A stretch of DNA of 8,006 nt from Deltaproteobacteria bacterium. GTDB lineage: Bacteria > Desulfobacterota > Desulfobacteria > Desulfobacterales > JAUVGT01. Numbering within the stretch: position 1 is the stretch's first letter; each line of letters begins with the position of its first letter. Location: contig JAUVGT010000229.1 in NCBI GenBank assembly GCA_030593645.1, positions 1 to 8,006 of the forward strand, in the 5' to 3' direction. Of this stretch, positions 1 through 5,917 are shown piece after piece. The notes below the pieces were generated by a model that did not search any database, had not been told where the DNA came from, and saw only the letters and a list, made by a program, of their open reading frames with translations. The translations under genes and the position numbers were made by a program.

Positions 1-140
1 AAAAAGTCCAACTTCTGCGTTGTGCTGCATTTTGCAATGATTCAACGTACGATAAGTACGCTTCATCATTACAAAAATTGCACGCCTTGAATTTGAACTC
101 TTTACGAAACCGTCTAATTCGGACTTTTTACGAGATCATC
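1..140 (-). repeat. Dispersed palindromic repeat, copy 1 (cut by window edge)
   Basis: Read on the minus strand, this stretch matches 4484-4654 almost base for base. Shared blocks include GACGGTTTCGTAAA, GTTCAAATTCAAGGCGTGCAA, GAAGCGTACTTATCG, and the block ending in GCACAACGCAGAAGTTGG. The two copies are in opposite orientation. This copy lacks the 41-base hairpin insert seen at 4575-4615; in its place is only TAC. It begins at the first base of the window, so its outer end is probably missing from view. It contains no ORF of note. I infer a non-autonomous, MITE-like or REP-like element; no transposase is present here. Confidence 0.8.
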
Positions 141-272
141 ATCTTTATATGGAAAAAGATGTAGCTTGTGCAACTCCTGAGCTTTAGGCACTTTGACTTA
201 TTTCTCGAGCATAGCCTATTTTCTCTCACCTGGTCCTCAGAACCCGGTTTTGCCTGACGGCATATACCATTT
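141..272. other. Short non-coding gap with a TTTAGGCACTTT motif
   Basis: No gene is visible between repeat copy 1 and the 3' end of the alkyltransferase gene. CTTTAGGCACTTT at about 182-194 is the complement of the CTAAAGTGCCTAAAG-type words that recur at 7834-7875 and 7985-8003. This suggests the same repeat family at both ends of the window. I see no hairpin with a T-run that would make a convincing terminator for the minus-strand gene. Confidence 0.4.
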
Positions 273-1133
273 CTATTTTACCCCAGCAGCGGCCTCCCAG
301 CCCAGGATGGCCTTTTTTCGTGTTTCTCCCCAGCGGTATTGATGGATTTTTCCGGTCTTGGCAATGACTCGATGACACGGAATAAGATACGCCACAGGAT
401 TAATGGCGATGGTATTGGCAACCGCCCTGAAAGCCTTAGGGCGGCCGATATACACGACAATATTCTGGTAGCTGACCATACTCCCCACGGGGATTTTCAA
501 TAAAGCCTTCCAGACATTGACTTGAAAATTGGTCCCTTTGATCAATATTTGAAACGGATGGGACCGGCGTGTATGGGACGTATTAAATATATGCTTCACA
601 AGAGACCCGGTATGAAGCGGATTCTCCACAAAGGCAGCCATCGGCCAGCATTCCTGGATACTTTGGATTGCTCCCAATCGGTCTTCTTCATTCACAAAAC
701 TTAAGTGACAAATACCCCGGTCTGTCACTGCAAGGATGCATAAACCAAAGGGTGAAGAGTGAAATCCATATTCAATTATTAAACCCTCGCCCATTTTTTT
801 GAACTCACCCGGTGTCATTGCCTCAAAATTAACAAACAAATCATGAAGCCGCCCGGGTCCTGAAAGCCCGGCGTCAAATGCAGTACCCAGAACACTTTGG
901 GCCTGGTTCAATTTACTTTTGGCGTATTCAAGCGTTAAAAACTGCATGAAACGGGCGGGGCTTATCCCGGCCCACCGTTTAAACAGCCTGTGAAAATGAT
1001 ACTTGCTCAAATGCACATGGTCCGCGATTTCATCCAGGGAAGGCTGATCTTTAAAATGCTCTCCCGCAAAACATATCGCCTTTTCAATACGCCTGTAATC
1101 ATCAGACTGCTGTGTGTAATCTTTGCCGCTCAT
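273..1133 (-). CDS. AraC-type HTH / methylated-DNA-[protein]-cysteine S-methyltransferase fusion (Ada-like)
   Basis: This 286-residue cytoplasmic protein is predicted to repair O6-alkylguanine (and O4-alkylthymine) by moving the alkyl group irreversibly to its own cysteine. Residues about 16-115 form an AraC-type double helix-turn-helix (SLDEIADHVHLSKYHFHRLF, then a second HTH ending TPGEFKKMG). Residues about 120-195 fit the alkyltransferase N-terminal ribonuclease-like lobe. Residues about 200-280 are the catalytic domain: FQVNVWKALLKIPVGSMVSY, GRPKAFRAVAN, the active-site PCHRV with Cys253, then YRWG as in E. coli Ada. The N-terminal Ada zinc/phosphotriester domain (Cys38-type) is absent, so the classic methyl-phosphotriester switch cannot operate. 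The second HTH is less typical than the first. There is no clear Shine-Dalgarno before the ATG. The gene stands alone, divergent from the EamA gene. It could be named ogt or ada; I leave the symbol open. Confidence 0.93.
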   Translation of the reverse strand: MSGKDYTQQSDDYRRIEKAICFAGEHFKDQPSLDEIADHVHLSKYHFHRLFKRWAGISPARFMQFLTLEYAKSKLNQAQSVLGTAFDAGLSGPGRLHDLFVNFEAMTPGEFKKMGEGLIIEYGFHSSPFGLCILAVTDRGICHLSFVNEEDRLGAIQSIQECWPMAAFVENPLHTGSLVKHIFNTSHTRRSHPFQILIKGTNFQVNVWKALLKIPVGSMVSYQNIVVYIGRPKAFRAVANTIAINPVAYLIPCHRVIAKTGKIHQYRWGETRKKAILGWEAAAGVK

Positions 1134-1250
1134 GGTTATGAATATAACTCAGTATAAATATGAATGCCACCCGAATCTTGCTCATTTTTCAACTGTACCG
1201 CTAAAACCCGTCTAACCTTCAGTGATTATCTATCCGGTCTCTATTTTATT

Positions 1251-1465
1251 TTTCTCACCGCACCGCAAAGAATGCAAAGAGGTTTTTTTCTTGTACATTC
1301 CGCCTTCAGGCTGAATGAGGGCAGACACAGTGGCCTGCCCTTACACACTCATTTGTTTTTCTTTCGTGTTTTCGTCCTTTCGTGATTTGGTGATTAGTTT
1401 TTGTTTTTATCGTTCTTTGCCCGAAGGGTCCCAATCAGTTCTTTGCACCCTTTGCGTGGTGAAAT
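1251..1465. repeat. Inverted-repeat element of the CACCGCAAAGA / CTTTGCGTGGTGA family
   Basis: The left arm (about 1253-1281, TCTCACCGCACCGCAAAG then AATGCAAAGAGG) is the approximate reverse complement of the right arm (about 1438-1464, GTTCTTTGCACCCTTTGCG then TGGTGAAA). Between them are CTTTCGTGTTTTCGTCCTTTCG-type words (about 1360-1384) and a perfect 7-base hairpin AGGGCAG/CTGCCCT (1318-1341). Similar words (CACCACGAAGAAAGCAAAGG) recur at 7711-7730. Such CACGAAG/CGCAAAG repeats occur between genes in many environmental bacterial genomes. Their function is unknown, and this copy looks non-coding. Confidence 0.55.
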
Positions 1466-1562
1466 CTTTTTTTTTTTGCATATTAATCACTTTTAGCAAT
1501 ATTCGGGTGTCTATTTAATATGGATATTGTTAATTTCTGGACCCCATGTAATGATATCAGAT

Positions 1563-1567
1563 AGGAG
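1563..1567 (+). promoter_or_regulatory. Ribosome binding site deciding the EamA start
   Basis: AGGAG lies 2 bases before an ATG at 1570 and 8 bases before the in-frame ATG at 1576. The second spacing is the normal one, so translation probably starts at 1576. Confidence 0.65.
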
Positions 1568-1575
1568 ATATGACT

Positions 1576-2550
1576 ATGAGACTCACTGAATCTAAAACCA
1601 GGAATATTGAAACCGCTCAGTATACAGCCAAAAATAATATTAATCAGACCATGGGCATTAAGGAGTGGAGCCTGATCATATTATTGTCTTTAATATGGGG
1701 CGGATCCTTTTTTTTCGTGGAAATTGCGGTGGTAGAAATGACCCCGCTGACCCTGGTCATGTGCCGGGTGGGGATTGCATCCATCATCCTTTTGCCATAT
1801 GTTTATATTTCAGGGGAGAAAATGCCGAAATCCCCTGGGTTGTGGGGAGCTTTTCTTATAATGGGGGCATTGAACAATCTCATCCCATTCAGCATGATCG
1901 CATGGGCACAAAAACATATCGATAGCAGTTTGGCATCCATTCTTAACGCGACCACTCCCATATTCAGTGTGGTTCTGGCTCATTTTTTAACCCGGAACGA
2001 ACGAATAACACCCAACCGGATCACAGGCGTTTTAGTCGGCTGGCTCGGAGTCACCATTCTTATTGGGATCGAATCCTTGAAAGGGTTTGACACCCAGGTA
2101 ATGGGACAAATCGCCGTTCTTTCGGCGGCATTCCTGTATGCCTGTGCCGCGATATTTGCCCGCCGATTTAAAGATATTTCTCCTGTAGTCGTTGCTACGG
2201 GAATGCTGTGCGGATCTACTGTTATGATCATACCCATCGCTTTCATTATTGAACAACCCCTTCAACTGACACCGGGCCTATTAACATGGTTATCGATGCT
2301 CGGTCTGGCTGTACTCAGCACCTCACTGGCTTACATTATCTATTTTCGGGTACTGGCCACAGCCGGTGCTACAAACAGCCTGCTGGTGACATTCCTGATA
2401 CCGATAAGCGCCATTTCCCTTGGTGTGCTGATCCTGGGTGAGCGACCGGGATGGAACGCCTTTGGCGGGATGGGATTGATTTTTCTTGGACTTATCGCCA
2501 TTGACGGCCGACTCATACCAAAATTCAAACAGAAAAAACCTCCCTGCTAA
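1576..2550 (+). CDS. EamA (DMT superfamily) inner-membrane transporter
   Basis: A 324-residue protein of the drug/metabolite transporter superfamily, whose characterised members export amino acids, metabolites or drugs across the inner membrane. A hydrophilic tail of about 30 residues is followed by roughly ten hydrophobic segments arranged as two EamA repeats (about residues 35-160 and 175-310). Family signatures are SLIWGGSFFFVEIAV in the first helix, P-L-T-L-V-M-C-R in the second, NLIPFSMIAWAQKHIDSSLA-S-I-L-N-A-T-T-P in the first repeat, and ATAGATNSLLVTFLIPISA followed by LGERPGW in the second. The start at 1576 is preferred over 1570 because of AGGAG spacing. The N-terminal extension before TM1 is longer than usual; an ATG at 1651 would remove it but has no ribosome binding site. 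The substrate cannot be read from sequence. The next gene begins 18 bases downstream on the same strand, suggesting co-transcription. Confidence 0.9.
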   Translation: MRLTESKTRNIETAQYTAKNNINQTMGIKEWSLIILLSLIWGGSFFFVEIAVVEMTPLTLVMCRVGIASIILLPYVYISGEKMPKSPGLWGAFLIMGALNNLIPFSMIAWAQKHIDSSLASILNATTPIFSVVLAHFLTRNERITPNRITGVLVGWLGVTILIGIESLKGFDTQVMGQIAVLSAAFLYACAAIFARRFKDISPVVVATGMLCGSTVMIIPIAFIIEQPLQLTPGLLTWLSMLGLAVLSTSLAYIIYFRVLATAGATNSLLVTFLIPISAISLGVLILGERPGWNAFGGMGLIFLGLIAIDGRLIPKFKQKKPPC

Positions 2551-2562
2551 ATCTCAAACAAT

Positions 2563-2570
2563 GGTATAAT
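2563..2570 (+). promoter_or_regulatory. Possible extended -10 promoter element overlapping the next start codon
   Basis: GGTATAAT, preceded by T at 2562, gives TGG-TATAAT, a match to an extended -10 (TGn-TATAAT). It overlaps the ATG at 2569. No -35 box is evident. If used, transcription would start near 2577, excluding the 2569 ATG and favouring the ATG at 2581 with almost no leader. It may equally be chance. Confidence 0.25.
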
Positions 2571-3843
2571 GAGAAAAATTATGGGAACCCTTAGACGAAT
2601 ACAAAAAGGCAGAATCATCACATCCGGTATTCTGGCTGCGTTAGTAACCGCTTATGGAATTACTGCCGGCTGTTCGGGACGGTACATCTCTCAAACACGA
2701 TCCAGCGAGATTGTAAAGCTCAACCCGAAAGACCCGGTCCATATTGCTTACTGGCTTGTTAAATCCGGATCCTATTCCGAATTAGGTTTGGATACACTGC
2801 GCGGGATAGAAATAGCGATCGAAGATTTCGGTAACCGGATAAAAGGGCACAAAATCAAACTCAGCGGTTTTGATTCCCGATGCAGCTCCGAAGGAGGCGA
2901 GAGTGCGGCAAAAAAAATCGCGTCCGACCCGACAGTACTTGCGGCAATCGGACCCAACTGCTCACGAGCGGCAGAACCCGGTGCTGCCATTCTCTGGGAA
3001 AAACATATCCCCACCATTTCTCCGACAAATACATCTCCAGTACTGGCTGATCCGCATCAGGATGATGGATACAGCGGATACCTGCGGACCATCCATAATG
3101 ATAAAATCCAGGGTATTATAGCGGCAGAATTCGCTTATTATAAACTCGGTCTAAGAACAGCGGCCACAATTCATGACGGCAGTGTATATGCCGATGAGCT
3201 GCTGATGGCTTTTTCTGATACTTTCATAGAACTTGGAGGTAATGTAACTTCCCGGTCAGAGATAACCCCGGGGGATACAGACATGCGGCCCATACTGACA
3301 AAGATCGCATCCCAGCCGCCCGGAATCCTGTTTTTTCCTGTTCTTTTAGAAGAGGCCGCGTATATCACACGTCAGGTCGTAGAGTTCAAAGACCTGGGAA
3401 AAACCAGATTGATGAGTTCAGATACCGTCTATGCATTTCGCTTCCTGAAAGCAGCAGGACCCTTTAGTGAAGGAATGTACTTTACCTGCCCGGATTTCTC
3501 CGCATACCCTTTATCATATGCAGGTTTTCTTAAAAAATATAAGAAAAAATATGGGATAAATCCAACAGCACCTTTTCATGCCCATGCCTATGACGCGGCA
3601 ACTATTCTTCTTGCCGCCATCGATCGTGTGGCTGAGAAATCCTGGAATGGAAATCTGAGCATTAATCGCATACGCCTCAACGCGGCCCTGCATGCGACTA
3701 AAAATCATGAAGGTTTGACCGGGAATCTAAGCTGTGACCCATACGGAAACTGCGCTGACCCGCACATAGCGGTATTCAGGATTACAGGCGCAGATATAGA
3801 TAGAGGCAGTTTGCCGCTCATGCCGTATTGGACACCATATTAG
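2569..3843 (+). CDS. LivJ-type (periplasmic binding protein family 6) ABC substrate-binding lipoprotein
   Basis: A 424-residue exported binding protein resembling those for branched-chain amino acids, amides and aromatic acids. The N-terminus has basic residues (1-15), a hydrophobic core (16-33) and a lipobox-like ITAGC with Cys35, so it is probably a lipoprotein; Thr at -3 is less usual than Leu. The mature part shows the type I fold: VHIAYWLVKSGSYSELGLDT-LRGIEIAIEDF (58-87), LAAIGPNCSRAAEPGA (124-139), IPTISPTNTSP (147-157), RTAATIHDGSVYADEL (196-211), PGILFFPV (251-258), and the C-terminal AYDAATILLAAID and GLTGNLSCDPYGNC (382-394). That last motif is normally G-FDENGD; here two cysteines (389, 394) flank it and could form a disulfide. 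No permease or ATPase genes are near. It follows the EamA gene by 18 bases. The start is uncertain between 2569 and 2581; neither has a strong ribosome binding site. Confidence 0.88.
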   Translation: MRKIMGTLRRIQKGRIITSGILAALVTAYGITAGCSGRYISQTRSSEIVKLNPKDPVHIAYWLVKSGSYSELGLDTLRGIEIAIEDFGNRIKGHKIKLSGFDSRCSSEGGESAAKKIASDPTVLAAIGPNCSRAAEPGAAILWEKHIPTISPTNTSPVLADPHQDDGYSGYLRTIHNDKIQGIIAAEFAYYKLGLRTAATIHDGSVYADELLMAFSDTFIELGGNVTSRSEITPGDTDMRPILTKIASQPPGILFFPVLLEEAAYITRQVVEFKDLGKTRLMSSDTVYAFRFLKAAGPFSEGMYFTCPDFSAYPLSYAGFLKKYKKKYGINPTAPFHAHAYDAATILLAAIDRVAEKSWNGNLSINRIRLNAALHATKNHEGLTGNLSCDPYGNCADPHIAVFRITGADIDRGSLPLMPYWTPY

Positions 3844-3860
3844 AAGTAGTTTCGGGATCG

Positions 3861-3890
3861 ATCGGTGTTTGAATGATATCCGCCGATTTT
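3861..3890. terminator. Weak rho-independent terminator candidate
   Basis: ATCGGTG and CGCCGAT pair as a 7-base stem with one G-T wobble and a 13-base loop, followed by TTTTC on the plus strand. The position, 17 bases after the binding-protein stop and before the convergent small gene, fits a terminator. The short stem and T-run make it weak. Confidence 0.35.
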
Positions 3891-3919
3891 CATACCATAT
3901 GCATCAATGATAAGACGTG

Positions 3920-4123
3920 TTATTCCATATCCATTACTGTTTGGGTGGATTCTTGCGGAGTTCCGGTGATGTGACGGTCCGGTCTGCCCTTTCGCCTGCG
4001 AATGACCTGGATGTTACCGGGTAGACGCGGGAGGGTTTCTTTGTTTTTTTCAGTGTTCCGATCAGCCGTGTTAAACAGCCGATTAAACTGAATTTCGATC
4101 TCTTTTCTCTTTAAGTCTTCCAT
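3920..4123 (-). CDS. Small uncharacterised protein with an IRRRKGRPDR motif
   Basis: A 67-residue protein that I do not recognise as a characterised family. Translation is well supported: GAAGGA lies 5 bases before the ATG. The N-terminal 20 residues (MEDLKRKEIEIQFNRLF) look like an amphipathic charged helix. Residues 21-36 are polar with two prolines, and residues 39-50 carry the basic cluster QVIRRRKGRPDR. The tail is Thr/Gln/Glu-rich and ends MDME. There is no signal peptide, membrane segment or cysteine. A perfect 9-base palindrome sits just upstream in the leader, and a possible promoter lies further up. The basic cluster could bind nucleic acid, but that is only inference. It is convergent with the binding-protein gene and lies inside the segment bracketed by the two inverted repeat copies. 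Confidence 0.6.
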   Translation of the reverse strand: MEDLKRKEIEIQFNRLFNTADRNTEKNKETLPRLPGNIQVIRRRKGRPDRHITGTPQESTQTVMDME

Positions 4124-4128
4124 TTATT

Positions 4129-4134
4129 TCCTTC
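4129..4134 (-). promoter_or_regulatory. Strong Shine-Dalgarno of the small gene
   Basis: On the minus strand GAAGGA is followed by AATAA and ATG, a 5-base spacing. This is the main evidence that the 67-codon frame is translated. Confidence 0.6.
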
Positions 4135-4143
4135 TTGTTTTGG

Positions 4144-4164
4144 GTCGGTTTTACAAAAACCGAC
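4144..4164. promoter_or_regulatory. Perfect 9-base inverted repeat in the small gene's leader
   Basis: GTCGGTTTT and AAAACCGAC are exact complements separated by ACA. The palindrome lies about 10 bases upstream of the Shine-Dalgarno of the small minus-strand gene. In RNA it would fold into a 9-base stem with a tight loop; in DNA it could be an operator. On neither strand is it followed by a long T-run, so a terminator is less likely. Confidence 0.5.
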
Positions 4165-4221
4165 ATTTGGTTTTGAACAAACAACCGCCGTTATAAAAAC
4201 AGTTCGTTATTTTTCAGTTAT

Positions 4222-4250
4222 ATTATCATGAATACTTTAGCATCGTGCAA
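4222..4250 (-). promoter_or_regulatory. Candidate sigma-70 promoter for the small gene
   Basis: On the minus strand TTGCAC and GATAAT are separated by 17 bases. The -10 matches the consensus at five of six positions and the -35 at three. It would start transcription about 95 bases before the ATG of the 67-residue protein, giving a leader that includes the 4144-4164 palindrome. Confidence 0.3.
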
Positions 4251-4483
4251 TTGATGCAGGAACAACGTGAACAAAGCGTAATTAAGCAGGGAAATTGAAC
4301 CGGACAATAAATGTCACAGGGAAGGAATCTTGTTTCCATGGCTTATGACGAATTGGGTACGTCGTGGGTACGTCGAGACCTAACGTATAACACAGTTTCA
4401 GGTTTGGCAAGAGTAATTTTAATTATTTTTTTATCCCGTAACAGGTTGAAACCGTTAAAATAAAATATCTCAGACCCAACAAA

Positions 4484-4682
4484 GATGGTCTCGTAAAAAT
4501 TCCGAATGTGACGGTTTCGTAAAAAGTTCAAATTCAAGGCGTGCAAATTTCGTAATCATGAAGCGTACTTATCGGACCTGCCCTGTTAAATCTGTATTTT
4601 TTATTTAACCGGGGCGTTGAATGATTGCGAAATGCAGCACAACGCAGAAGTTGGTCCGCCTACGGCGGATTACGAAACCGTC
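4484..4682 (+). repeat. Dispersed palindromic repeat, copy 2, with nested hairpin inserts
   Basis: Within it, 4510-4682 is bounded by perfect 13-base terminal inverted repeats, GACGGTTTCGTAA (4510-4522) and TTACGAAACCGTC (4670-4682). The body matches copy 1 (1-140, opposite strand) closely. Homology also extends left of the terminal repeat to 4484 (GATGGTCTCGTAAAAA versus GATGATCTCGTAAAAA). Relative to copy 1 there are two additions. One is a 41-base insert at 4575-4615, itself an imperfect hairpin (GCCCTGTTAAAT / ATTTAACCGGGGC). The other is a perfect hairpin TCCGCC-TAC-GGCGGA at 4655-4669. The repeat ends 34 bases from the amidohydrolase stop codon. Confidence 0.8.
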
Positions 4683-4716
4683 AACAAAGGGATCCTGATT
4701 TCTCGTTATATGGTTT

Positions 4717-5856
4717 TCAAGTCCTGGGGGTCTCGCAAAACAGGCACCCCGATATAATCCGTTGATAAATTTCAGATCCCATATCGACCAGCTCATCCGG
4801 GAAATCATAATCAGGATGATGAAGTTCCGGGGTTTCTTTGCCGGCACCGATTCCAAAGAGAGCGCCGTCTGCTATCGACGTAAATCCACCAAAATCTTCA
4901 GACCAACGAAATGGATTGTCTGCAACATGAACCGATAACCCCGCACAAACCCGACGAATGATATGAACCGCGTTTTCGGAATTCACGGTAGCGGCAAAAA
5001 TATCTTCATAAGAAATATCATATTTCAGACGTTCAGTTGACGCTATCCCGGCAATCACATGTTCTGAATATTGAGTCATTCTGCTCATGATCTCGTCAGA
5101 TCCACTGCGGAGTGTAGCCATAATTTCAGCGGCTCCGGGTGCGGTTCCAAATGCTTTCTCCCCCAATCTCGCACCGACCACAGTAGCAAATGCCAAATTA
5201 TCATTTATATTGAGCTCAGAAGACAGATTTTGAAATTCATTAATGATTCGACACATCGCCCGGGCAGGGCTGGTTCCGGTTTCAGGCTGGGCAGCATGCG
5301 CGGTTTTTCCGAACAGCTTGATCACCATCCCCTGGGACGCGCAGTTAAAAGTGCCTGATCGAACAATGATCTGCCCCTTTGGAAACCCCGGAAGGTTATG
5401 CATGGCGAAAACAAAATCAGGTTTTATTTGAAGGAACTTTTTATCTCGAATGACCGCTGCTGCCCCTTCACCTGTTTCTTCCGCGGGCTGATAAAGAAGC
5501 ACCACCCTGCCGTTCCGGGGGCGTTTCCTTGATAACGCCATACCCACCGAAGCAAGAATAGCCATGTGTCCATCATGTCCGCATTTATGTGATATGCCGT
5601 GGGAAATTGATTTGTAGGACATATCGTTGAGTTCCTGGATCGGGACTGCATCAAGCTCACAGCGAAGTAGCACTGTAGGGCCGGTTTTTGAATCTCCAAA
5701 ACAAAACGCCTCACCGGTTCCCCCGAGATTGAGGATGGTTTCATCCGGTCGCAGCGGTTCGAAAAATCGTGCAATGAGTCGTGCTGTATTCACCTCCGAA
5801 CCGGGGAGTTCGGGGTGCTGATGCAGTTCATGACGAAGTTTGATGGTTTTTTTCAT
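4717..5856 (-). CDS. M20 family (M20D) amidohydrolase / N-acyl-amino-acid hydrolase
   Basis: A 379-residue cytoplasmic, metal-dependent hydrolase of the hippurate hydrolase / IAA-amino acid hydrolase group, which cleaves amide bonds of N-acylated amino acids. Motifs in order: RHELHQHPEL (8-17); RCELDAVPIQE (65-75, usually RADMDALPIQE); HKCGHDGHMA (90-99) with metal ligands Cys92 and His94; YQPAEETGEGA (122-132) with catalytic Glu126 and ligand Glu127; AMHNLPG (151-157) with ligand His153; the dimerisation lid starting GKTAHAAQPETG (183-194); and ELHHPDYDFPDE (344-355), which supplies the last His. All expected catalytic residues are present and the length is normal. No signal peptide is seen. 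An in-frame TAA 6 bases upstream fixes the ATG as the first possible start; GAGGGA is 14 bases away, a loose spacing. It lies 61 bases downstream of the BI-1 gene on the same strand, probably as its second cistron. The exact substrate is unknown. Confidence 0.93.
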   Translation of the reverse strand: MKKTIKLRHELHQHPELPGSEVNTARLIARFFEPLRPDETILNLGGTGEAFCFGDSKTGPTVLLRCELDAVPIQELNDMSYKSISHGISHKCGHDGHMAILASVGMALSRKRPRNGRVVLLYQPAEETGEGAAAVIRDKKFLQIKPDFVFAMHNLPGFPKGQIIVRSGTFNCASQGMVIKLFGKTAHAAQPETGTSPARAMCRIINEFQNLSSELNINDNLAFATVVGARLGEKAFGTAPGAAEIMATLRSGSDEIMSRMTQYSEHVIAGIASTERLKYDISYEDIFAATVNSENAVHIIRRVCAGLSVHVADNPFRWSEDFGGFTSIADGALFGIGAGKETPELHHPDYDFPDELVDMGSEIYQRIISGCLFCETPRT

Positions 5857-5917
5857 TGGTTATGACGTATTCCCTCTGGCAATGCTGACACCGGTTTTTG
5901 GCCATTGTCCATTCCCA

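Larger units (their letters stand above)
1134..1575. other. Divergent intergenic region, non-coding, repeat-bearing
   Basis: This 440-base gap separates the minus-strand alkyltransferase gene from the plus-strand exporter gene, so it should hold promoters for both. Short open frames here (for example 1164-1385) have no ribosome binding site and give low-complexity F/L/S-rich peptides, so I do not call them. The visible content is the CGCAAAG-type inverted repeat (1251-1465) and an 11-T tract at 1467-1477. I could not find a sigma-70 promoter of good quality on either strand. A TATACT sits about 20 bases upstream of the alkyltransferase start but has no matching -35. Confidence 0.5.
4124..4483. 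other. Non-coding region upstream of the small gene
   Basis: Apart from the palindrome and candidate promoter, I see only an exact 11-base tandem duplication, TGGGTACGTCG at 4354-4364 and 4365-4375. A 50-codon plus-strand frame (4311-4463) has no convincing ribosome binding site and no recognisable motif. No RNA gene is evident. Confidence 0.4.

Noticed and set aside
200..272. Terminator after the alkyltransferase gene
   Set aside because: Only short stems (TGCC/GGCA and a wobble GGTTC/GGACC) are visible and neither is followed by a T-run on the minus strand.
1134..1200. Promoter for the alkyltransferase gene (TTGAAA and TATACT on the minus strand)
   Set aside because: The two boxes are about 30 bases apart, too far for a sigma-70 promoter.
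1164..1518. Plus-strand open frames of about 70 codons upstream of the EamA gene
   Set aside because: They run through the CGCAAAG inverted repeat and T-rich tracts, have no ribosome binding site, and give low-complexity hydrophobic peptides.
4311..4463. Plus-strand 50-codon frame starting MSQGRNLVSMAYDELG
   Set aside because: No convincing ribosome binding site, no recognisable motif, and it runs through the 11-base tandem duplication.
4343..4546. Minus-strand 67-codon frame
   Set aside because: Its start lies inside the dispersed repeat and the product resembles nothing; better explained as chance reading of repeat DNA.
5071..5821. Plus-strand frames opposite the amidohydrolase gene
   Set aside because: They are antisense shadows of a gene with all M20 motifs intact.
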